A stretch of DNA of 9,477 nucleotides from Candidatus Bathyarchaeota archaeon (lineage in GTDB: Archaea; Thermoproteota; Bathyarchaeia; 40CM-2-53-6; RBG-13-38-9), in the NCBI GenBank assembly GCA_018396565.1, contig JAGTQO010000032.1, positions 4,619-14,095 on the forward strand, in the 5' to 3' direction. The position numbers and the translations under genes are program-made. Position 1 is the first letter of the stretch, and every line of letters begins with the position of its first letter. Shown here one piece after another: positions 1 to 4,864 of the stretch. A model generated the notes under the pieces. The model was given only the letters and a program-made list of their open reading frames with translations. It was not told the DNA's origin and searched no databases.

Positions 1-451
1 TATCTATCTTATTCTGAACAATTATCAAATTTTTTATCCCAGCCATCTCTGCTGCTAAGAGATGTTCCCGATCCTGTGCTTGGGGAAACTTGGCGTCAGC
101 TGCCACGACGAATAGGGCACCATCCATCAACGCGGCACCGGATAGCATAGTCACCATCAGGCTGTGGTGTCCAGGGCAGTCGATGAAGCTCACAGCTCTA
201 AGGAACTTGGTGTCTGAACCACATATTGGACACTTTCTTGAGGTGCAATAGCATATCGGCCCCCTATGAGCTGAACATTTATAAAAGTGAGCATCTGCAT
301 AGCCGATCCTTATTGTTATTCCTCTTCTGAGCTCTTCCGAGTGTCGAGCAGTCCAAACTCCAGTCAATGCTTGGACGAGAGTACTTTTACCGTTATCCAC
401 ATGCCCCAAGGTTCCTATGTTCACTTCTGGTTGAATAGGCGAAGCCAACAC
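1..451 (-). CDS. eif2g: Translation initiation factor aIF2 subunit gamma (N-terminal part; C-terminus beyond the window)
   Basis: GTPase subunit of archaeal aIF2, which carries Met-tRNAi to the small ribosomal subunit. I translated the 150 visible residues by hand. They show a P-loop (GHVDNGKS, residues 16-23), a switch 1 region ending RRGITIRIGYAD (42-53), a zinc-knuckle-like insert (C59, H62, C67, C69 and CPIC 74-77), G3 (DCPGH, 91-95), the aIF2-gamma stretch MLSGAALMDGA (102-112) and G4 (NKID, 147-150). That combination separates it from EF-1A and SelB. Domains II and III lie off the left edge. The start is GTG at 451, directly after an in-frame TAA (454-452); a TTG follows as the second codon. 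Two positions differ from the usual aIF2-gamma pattern: Asn instead of His in GHVD(H)GK, and His after PGH where Glu is common. The catalytic His (H95) is present. It is divergent from kae1, with 119 bases between the genes. Identity is secure; a divergent paralogue cannot be excluded. Confidence 0.93.
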   Translation of the reverse strand, partial: MLASPIQPEVNIGTLGHVDNGKSTLVQALTGVWTARHSEELRRGITIRIGYADAHFYKCSAHRGPICYCTSRKCPICGSDTKFLRAVSFIDCPGHHSLMVTMLSGAALMDGALFVVAADAKFPQAQDREHLLAAEMAGIKNLIIVQNKID

Positions 452-570
452 TTACCATCTCAGGATGTGAAAGATGCTACTTATTGAATGTGGTGATTAA
501 TTTAACCTTTCCAGAGACCCTTTCAACTACATATATTAATAAACATGAGTCAAGATAATCGGAAAGACAT
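452..570. promoter_or_regulatory. Divergent promoter region between aIF2-gamma and kae1
   Basis: This is the only space between two divergent genes. On the plus strand the AT-rich run catatattaataaa (around 530-542) sits 30-40 bases before the kae1 ATG, a suitable place for an archaeal TATA box with a short leader. On the minus strand ggttaaattaatc (507 to 495) lies 45-55 bases before the aIF2-gamma GTG and could serve as its TATA box. No strong Shine-Dalgarno precedes kae1; ggaaag (561-566) is the only purine run. Placement is by position and composition only. Confidence 0.45.
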
Positions 571-1566
571 ATGAAAGATTTATTATGTTTGGGAATAGAA
601 TCGACAGCCCACACTTTCGGTGCAGGAATCGTCTCCGAAGATGGCAAGATATATTCGGACTCAAGAGATGTATATATTCCAGTGATAGGAAGGGGAATAC
701 ATCCGACAGAGGCCGCGCAACATCATAATATCGTTGCACCTAGAGTTATTTTGGATGCTTTCAGGAAAGCCGATCTGAAGCCTGGGATGATTGACATCAT
801 AGCCTATTCATGTGGACCAGGCCTCGGTCCATGTTTACGCGTCGGCGCGACGATAGCCAGAGCGCTATCAACTTACCTATGCAAGCCTCTAGTTCCTGTA
901 AATCACGCGATTGCACATATAGAGATAGCGTCTCTAAATACTGGAGCCAAGGACCCGCTGACAGTACTTGTCTCTGGCGGTCACACTGCAATAGTAGCTT
1001 ATGCTGCTGGCAGATGGCGTATTTACGGAGAAACTGAGGACATAACACTAGGAAACCTTCTCGACATGTTTGCTAGGGAGGTTGGTTTACCTCTGCCTGG
1101 GGGCCCTGAAGTTGAAAGGCTTGCTGAGATGGGAAAGATATTCATAGACCTCCCATACACGGTGAAGGGAAACGATGTAGCTTACTCTGGATTACTATCG
1201 GCCGCACTACGTAAGTACAGGGATGGCGTTGATCTTACGGATCTATGCTTCTCTCTTCAAGAGGTTGCATTCGCAATGATAGCTGAAGCGACGGAAAGAT
1301 CTCTCGCCCATACAGAAAAGAAAGAGCTGCTATTGAGTGGTGGAGTAGCAGCTAATAAGAGGTTGCAAGGCATGCTTGAGTCTATTGCAAGAGAACACAA
1401 TGTAAAATTCTATTGTGTAGATAAGAGTCTGAGTGGAGACTCAGGCGTTCAAATAGCATGGAACGGGATCTTAGCATATAGATGTGGACTCAGAATTGAT
1501 GTCGAGAAAAGTCTTGTGAAGTCTCGATGGAGGCTAGATCAAGTTGATATCCCATGGAGGTCTTAA
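571..1566 (+). CDS. kae1: tRNA N6-adenosine threonylcarbamoyltransferase (Kae1/TsaD family, KEOPS catalytic subunit)
   Basis: Kae1 transfers the threonylcarbamoyl group from threonylcarbamoyl-AMP to A37 of ANN-decoding tRNAs, giving t6A, as the catalytic subunit of cytoplasmic KEOPS. The 331 residues match the usual stand-alone archaeal length. Visible family marks, in order: GIESTAHTFG (8-17), IHPTEAAQHH (43-52), the metal-binding HxxxH (H112 and H116 in NHAIAHIE), VSGGHT (134-139), LPLPGGPEVERLA (173-185), AYSGLLSAAL (204-213), LLSGGVAANKRL (254-265), the metal-ligand Asp D290 in SGDSG, and a terminal RWRLDQVDIPWR. The usual GDNG is GDSG here, while the Asp is kept. Start is ATG 571 with a TATA-like run upstream. 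It is not fused to Bud32, unlike in many archaea: the bud32 start lies 3 bases after its TAA, in another frame. Its last 10 bases are copied in the duplication downstream. Confidence 0.96.
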   Translation: MKDLLCLGIESTAHTFGAGIVSEDGKIYSDSRDVYIPVIGRGIHPTEAAQHHNIVAPRVILDAFRKADLKPGMIDIIAYSCGPGLGPCLRVGATIARALSTYLCKPLVPVNHAIAHIEIASLNTGAKDPLTVLVSGGHTAIVAYAAGRWRIYGETEDITLGNLLDMFAREVGLPLPGGPEVERLAEMGKIFIDLPYTVKGNDVAYSGLLSAALRKYRDGVDLTDLCFSLQEVAFAMIAEATERSLAHTEKKELLLSGGVAANKRLQGMLESIAREHNVKFYCVDKSLSGDSGVQIAWNGILAYRCGLRIDVEKSLVKSRWRLDQVDIPWRS

Positions 1567-1571
1567 GTTTG
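1556..1571 (+). promoter_or_regulatory. Shine-Dalgarno GGAGGT deciding the bud32 TTG start
   Basis: GGAGGT (1556-1561) is complementary to the archaeal 16S rRNA 3' end and is followed, seven bases later, by TTG (1569-1571). The site lies inside the last codons of kae1 and the TTG comes two bases after the kae1 TAA, which suggests coupled translation. The alternative ATG at 1554 overlaps this Shine-Dalgarno and has no good site of its own. The same arrangement recurs at 1904-1918, where GAGGT precedes the TTG of the intact copy by seven bases. Confidence 0.6.
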
Positions 1572-1895
1572 AAACTCCTCAGTAAAGGAGCTGAGGCAGA
1601 TCTTTACATTGCAGAATGGTATGGGAGAAAGGTTGTTATAAAAAGGAGAATATCGAAGGTTTATAGGAACCCATGTTTGGATCTTAGACTCAGAGCTTCA
1701 CGTACTGTCCGTGAAGCGGAAAACATGCATGAAGCCAAGAAGGCATCGGTCCCAACTCCAATCATTTACCTTGTTGATAAAGAGAGCACAACTCTGATAA
1801 TGGAATATATTGATGGGCTTAGAGTGAAGGAAGCTTTGGGCATGTTAGATAATAGTCAGAAAGAAAAATTATGTGAACAGATTGGAATGAAAGTT
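1557..1895 (+). repeat. Exact 339-base direct repeat, copy 1
   Basis: The stretch starts at GAGGTCTTAAG, the last 10 bases of kae1 plus one, and ends in GGAATGAAAGTT within bud32. By eye it is base-for-base identical to 1904-2242. The flanks differ on both sides (g versus a on the left; ATAGG versus GGAAT on the right). The repeat offset is 347 bases, not a multiple of three, so the duplication breaks the reading frame and truncates the first bud32 copy. Confidence 0.95.
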
Positions 1896-1903
1896 ATAGG
1901 AAA

Positions 1904-2242
1904 GAGGTCTTAAGTTTGAAACTCCTCAGTAAAGGAGCTGAGGCAGATCTTTACATTGCAGAATGGTATGGGAGAAAGGTTGTTATAAAAAGGAGAATAT
2001 CGAAGGTTTATAGGAACCCATGTTTGGATCTTAGACTCAGAGCTTCACGTACTGTCCGTGAAGCGGAAAACATGCATGAAGCCAAGAAGGCATCGGTCCC
2101 AACTCCAATCATTTACCTTGTTGATAAAGAGAGCACAACTCTGATAATGGAATATATTGATGGGCTTAGAGTGAAGGAAGCTTTGGGCATGTTAGATAAT
2201 AGTCAGAAAGAAAAATTATGTGAACAGATTGGAATGAAAGTT
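1904..2242 (+). repeat. Exact 339-base direct repeat, copy 2
   Basis: Second copy of the tandem duplication, separated from the first by eight bases (ATAGGAAA, 1896-1903). It supplies the N-lobe coding half of the intact bud32 and continues seamlessly into the unique C-lobe half. Complete identity means the event is very recent, or conversion keeps the copies alike, or the repeat comes from assembly. Confidence 0.95.
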
Positions 2243-2551
2243 GGAATGCTCCACTCTACCTCACTAATCCATGGAGATCTAACTACATCAAACATGATCG
2301 TTTGTGGGGATAAAGTATTCTTCATAGATTTTGGCTTGAGTTTCCATTCACACAGTGATGAGGATAAAGGGGTTGACCTACATTTATTGAAGAGAGCTCT
2401 AGATAGCACCCATTACAAGGAGTCACGTGACTGTCTCAAATATATACTTCAAGGATACCGGGAGGTGTCAGGTGAGAGCTACACCTCGAAGATTTTGAAG
2501 AAGATGAAAGAAATCGAATATAGAGGAAGATACTTCAGCGGGAGAACCTGA
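1916..2551 (+). CDS. bud32: KEOPS kinase/ATPase Bud32 (intact copy)
   Basis: Bud32 is the small atypical protein kinase of KEOPS. It binds Kae1 and its ATPase activity supports t6A formation; it also autophosphorylates. The 211 residues are typical of an archaeal Bud32. Motifs: KGAEADLY (6-13) replacing the usual glycine loop, ATP-binding K25 in VVIKRR, helix-C acidic residues in VREAENMHEA (47-56), MEYIDGL (78-84), the catalytic loop IHGDLTTSN (118-126, D121 and N126), IDFG (137-140) and a basic tail EYRGRYFSGR (201-210). The start is TTG 1916, the only start in this frame after the TGA at 1874-1876, with GAGGT at 1904-1908. It sits two bases after the stop of the truncated copy, repeating the original kae1-bud32 spacing. 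It is probably co-transcribed with kae1. It converges on the pyrophosphatase gene with only eight bases between. Confidence 0.94.
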   Translation: MKLLSKGAEADLYIAEWYGRKVVIKRRISKVYRNPCLDLRLRASRTVREAENMHEAKKASVPTPIIYLVDKESTTLIMEYIDGLRVKEALGMLDNSQKEKLCEQIGMKVGMLHSTSLIHGDLTTSNMIVCGDKVFFIDFGLSFHSHSDEDKGVDLHLLKRALDSTHYKESRDCLKYILQGYREVSGESYTSKILKKMKEIEYRGRYFSGRT

Positions 2552-2559
2552 ACACTTTC

Positions 2560-3147
2560 CTATAACTTTTTCACCATCCAGAAAGCAAATTTTTCTAAGG
2601 CAATACGTCTGTGGGATACCATCTGCTTTTCATCAAATCCCATCTCAGCGTAGGTTTGACTCTTACCTTCAGGTATAAAGATGGGGTCAAAGCCCCATTT
2701 CTGTCCTCTAATTGTTGAGGATATAGTTCCTTTTACAACTCCTGTAAATATATGGATACTCTTAGGAGAGTCGATATAAACTACTACAGACTCGAATCTA
2801 GCAGACCTCCGCGATGTGCCCTCCATAAGTTTAAGAATACCATTATTTCCAATCGTCTTATAAGTATAGGAAGAGTATGGACCTGGGAATCCGCCAAGAG
2901 CATCGATGAAGAGGCCTGAGTCCTCAATAAATAGCGGATTACTCAGCCTCTCATATAGATATCTAGCACTCTCTGAAGCAATTACCCTGAGAGACTCAGC
3001 CTGTATCTCAGGATATTTTAGATTCAAATGTTTGAAGACTATCCCGAACTTTCCCAATATACTTTTGGCTTCAAGAACCTTGTTCATATTTGATGTGACG
3101 AAAAGTAGTCTTGACCTTGAATTCCTGCAAGTGACTAGGCCCGTCAA
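2560..3147 (-). CDS. XTP/dITP pyrophosphatase (HAM1/RdgB family, non-canonical purine NTPase)
   Basis: Hydrolyses ITP, dITP and XTP to the monophosphate plus pyrophosphate, keeping deaminated purines out of RNA and DNA. The 195 residues fit the family. Motifs: TSNMNKVLEAK (18-28, the family S/T-x-N-xx-K signature), the metal-binding acidic site IEDSGLFIDAL (74-84), GGFPGPYSSY (85-94), TGVVKGTI (135-142), the base-recognition loop GFDPIF (152-157) and the terminal VSHRRIAL (177-184). The start is TTG at 3147 with AGGTG (3157 to 3153) five bases upstream; no ATG lies before the conserved TSN motif, and the next Met (residue 21) falls inside it. HAM1 genes are often near kae1-bud32 in archaea, as I recall; here the gene faces bud32 rather than following it. 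Confidence 0.93.
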   Translation of the reverse strand: MTGLVTCRNSRSRLLFVTSNMNKVLEAKSILGKFGIVFKHLNLKYPEIQAESLRVIASESARYLYERLSNPLFIEDSGLFIDALGGFPGPYSSYTYKTIGNNGILKLMEGTSRRSARFESVVVYIDSPKSIHIFTGVVKGTISSTIRGQKWGFDPIFIPEGKSQTYAEMGFDEKQMVSHRRIALEKFAFWMVKKL

Positions 3148-3309
3148 TGTTACACCTTTAAAGCTTAATCTCCCTAAGCACTTCGAACTTTAGATAAGAT
3201 TAAAAAAGTTATTATCTTAACCTGAAGACATTGAGTTTATGGCAGATGAATTCATCCCAGCAAAGTTATTTTATATAAGATCGTACACTTGTAACTAGGT
3301 GGTGAACTT
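3148..3309. promoter_or_regulatory. Divergent promoter region between pyrophosphatase and RAM-domain genes
   Basis: On the plus strand attttatataaga (about 3268-3280) is a good TATA-box candidate 30-40 bases before the ATG at 3310, and GGTGA (3301-3305) is the Shine-Dalgarno, four bases before that ATG. On the minus strand the T-rich run aacttttttaatc (3212 to 3200) may be the pyrophosphatase promoter, 50-60 bases before its TTG. An imperfect inverted repeat, TAAGAT (3195-3200) and ATCTTA (3214-3219), flanks this second element. Confidence 0.45.
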
Positions 3310-3555
3310 ATGATCTCTGCATGTATTCTTATAAGAACTGAAAGGGGCAGATTCGACGAGGTGGTTGAGAGAATGAAACAGTTCAAAGAGACTAGGAATG
3401 TCATGGCGGTATTAGGTAGATACGACGTAGTTGTCGATGTGGAGGTTCCTAATTATGAAACTTTAGGGAGTGTTGTGATGAAAATGGGCAGAATTGGTGG
3501 AGTAGTCTTCACTGAGACTTTGCCAGAGATTAGGATGGGGGACCAGTTATGTTGA
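3310..3555 (+). CDS. Stand-alone Lrp/AsnC ligand-binding (RAM) domain protein, first of a tandem pair
   Basis: An 81-residue protein made only of the Lrp/AsnC effector (RAM) domain, a beta-alpha-beta-beta-alpha-beta fold that forms dimers and higher oligomers and binds amino acids in Lrp-family regulators. It opens with a strand (ISACILIRTE), then an acidic/basic helix (FDEVVERMKQF), the characteristic GRYDVVVDVEV (37-47), a second helix, and the family ending GGVVFTETLPEI. There is no helix-turn-helix, so it is not a DNA-binding regulator by itself. The last residues (RMGDQLC) go beyond the domain and overlap the next gene. The ATG start has GGTGA four bases upstream and a TATA-like box. It likely senses a small molecule or modulates a full-length Lrp or an enzyme; the ligand cannot be read from the sequence. 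Confidence 0.85.
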   Translation: MISACILIRTERGRFDEVVERMKQFKETRNVMAVLGRYDVVVDVEVPNYETLGSVVMKMGRIGGVVFTETLPEIRMGDQLC

Positions 3556-3773
3556 ATGCGTGTGTATTGATAAAGACTATACCTACAAGAATAGAGGAGA
3601 CTCTGTCCGAAGTTAAAAAGTTCAGGCAGGTTAAGAAAGCTTATATGGTCTTCGGTCGGTGGGACATAGTTGCCTTAATGGAAGTTTCAGAGTATAAGGA
3701 GTTAAAGGACATTACAAGTGAAATAAACCGCATCAAAGGTGTCAGGAGCACCGAAACTTTGGCTAGTACTTAG
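3549..3773 (+). CDS. Stand-alone Lrp/AsnC ligand-binding (RAM) domain protein, second of a tandem pair
   Basis: A 74-residue RAM domain with the same layout as its neighbour: NACVLIKT at the start, FGRWDIVALMEV (35-46) in the middle and GVRSTETL near the end. An ungapped alignment of the two proteins by eye gives about 27 identical positions out of 72, so they arose by an old tandem duplication. The ATG at 3549 overlaps the end of the first gene by seven bases, with a GGGGGA purine run shortly upstream, so translation is probably coupled. The pair may build a mixed oligomer. No DNA-binding domain is present. The gene converges on the G1P dehydrogenase gene with 26 bases between the stops. Confidence 0.85.
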   Translation: MLNACVLIKTIPTRIEETLSEVKKFRQVKKAYMVFGRWDIVALMEVSEYKELKDITSEINRIKGVRSTETLAST

Positions 3774-3799
3774 GCGTACCCAGGGTTGCCAGAAAATAC

Positions 3800-4852
3800 T
3801 TATGTTATCACCTTAGATGCCCTTGCAACTCTTTCTGCCTGAGTTGCTGTCAAGCCATTATCCCCAAATACTGTGTATCTATCAGGCCTGATCTTATGAA
3901 CCATAGTCAAGGCCTCAATTATGTATCTTGGCTTGATGCCAAGTTCATCCGCTGTGGATGGAGCGCCGACCTTCGTCAGGACAGTCCTTAGAAGTTTCCA
4001 GTTGGCACCTTGCAGATACGCGCTCATAATCGCCCCTACGCCGCATTGCTCACCGTGAAGAGCTGGTTTTGGAGCGATCATGTTCAGGGCATGGCTGAAC
4101 ATGTGCTCGGAGCCACTACATGGCCTGCTACTTCCAGCGATACTTATAGCTACACCGCAGCTTATTAAAGCTTCAACGACAGTCTTTACAGCATCCCTAC
4201 TCAACCTTCTTATTGCAGAAGCATTTCTCATAATTAGTCTTGAACTCATCAGCGCAAGTTCAGCAGCATAGTCTCCATAATACTCTCCCCTAATCTTATG
4301 GGCCAATCTCCAATCTCTGACAGCTGTGTACTTAGCTAAAATATCACCGCATCCACTGGCTATGAATCTGTAAGGTGAACTTGAGATTACAGATATGTCG
4401 GCGAATATAGCGATCGGTGCGTGGCATCTAACAGAGTATGGTTTGCCGAGTCCTTTGATAGACGCTTGAGGGCTGGCTATTCCATCATGAGAGGCGGTAG
4501 TAGGAAAACTGATGAAGGGCACACCTTTGTTTGCAGAGGAAAGTTTTGCGATGTCAATATCCCTTCCACCGCCTAAACCTATCACAAATGAAGGTGCCTC
4601 TTCACAAATTCTCTCTTCAGCTCTTTTAACCCAGAATATTGTCGAGTCTTCGACTACGAGATAACATACATCAAATGATGCCTCCTGAAGTATTGGGCCG
4701 ACCTTGCTTTTGGCGAATGATATCATCCTAGGGCCGGTTACAATCAAGACTTTACCCTTGAATCCAAGTTTCTTACATAAATCTCCAAATGCACCTATTA
4801 TATCGCTGCCTACAATTACCTCTCGTGGTAATTGCATGCAATGAAGACGCAA
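3800..4852 (-). CDS. egsA: sn-Glycerol-1-phosphate dehydrogenase [NAD(P)+]
   Basis: Reduces dihydroxyacetone phosphate to sn-glycerol-1-phosphate, the backbone that gives archaeal ether lipids their stereochemistry. It is a zinc enzyme of the iron-alcohol/glycerol dehydrogenase superfamily. The 350 residues match archaeal G1PDH. Motifs: the nucleotide-binding GLGGGRDIDIAK (92-103), FPTTASHDGIASP (116-128), and the zinc ligands D170 (SGCGDILAKYTAV), H250 (GSEHMFSHALN) and H266 (LHGEQCGVGA). The TTASHDGIASP block points to G1PDH rather than glycerol dehydrogenase. The start is TTG 4852 with GGTGA (4861 to 4857) four bases upstream; an ATG at residue 6 is the alternative. It is the last gene of a minus-strand operon, 12 bases after the stop of the DUF2070-like gene, with GGGP synthase at the operon head. 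That enzyme uses its product directly. Confidence 0.95.
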   Translation of the reverse strand: MRLHCMQLPREVIVGSDIIGAFGDLCKKLGFKGKVLIVTGPRMISFAKSKVGPILQEASFDVCYLVVEDSTIFWVKRAEERICEEAPSFVIGLGGGRDIDIAKLSSANKGVPFISFPTTASHDGIASPQASIKGLGKPYSVRCHAPIAIFADISVISSSPYRFIASGCGDILAKYTAVRDWRLAHKIRGEYYGDYAAELALMSSRLIMRNASAIRRLSRDAVKTVVEALISCGVAISIAGSSRPCSGSEHMFSHALNMIAPKPALHGEQCGVGAIMSAYLQGANWKLLRTVLTKVGAPSTADELGIKPRYIIEALTMVHKIRPDRYTVFGDNGLTATQAERVARASKVIT

Positions 4853-4864
4853 TTTGTCACCCTC

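Larger units (their letters stand above)
1554..1913 (+). pseudogene. Truncated first copy of bud32 (kinase N-lobe only)
   Basis: This ORF carries only the N-terminal lobe of a Bud32-type kinase: the ATP-loop KGAEADLY, the lysine in VVIKRR, the helix-C region REAENMHEA and the hinge MEYIDGL. It then runs into a duplication junction and ends MKVIGKRS-stop. The catalytic HGD loop and the DFG motif are missing, so it cannot be an active kinase. Its DNA is identical over 339 bases to the intact copy that follows. The stop codon is the duplicated kae1 stop (AGG TCT TAA). The ATG at 1554 would overlap kae1 by 13 bases; the TTG at 1569 has a perfect GGAGGT (1556-1561) seven bases upstream and is the likelier start, giving about 114 residues. 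The fragment may still be translated. It is best read as a by-product of a recent tandem duplication, or of misassembly. Confidence 0.85.

Noticed and set aside
287..487. Plus-strand open frame over the aIF2-gamma start
   Set aside because: The opposite strand encodes clear GTPase motifs through 451; this frame is a shadow.
810..1037. Second plus-strand frame inside kae1
   Set aside because: Overlaps the conserved Kae1 core in another frame; Cys/Ser/Arg-rich shadow without a start signal.
1554..2551. A single Bud32 with a repeated N-lobe made by frameshifting
   Set aside because: The repeat offset (347) is not divisible by three, the copies are in different frames, a stop lies between them and the second copy has its own Shine-Dalgarno and start.
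2552..2580. T-run after bud32 as a terminator
   Set aside because: The short CTTTTT lies inside the convergent pyrophosphatase gene; too weak to call as a terminator without transcript data.
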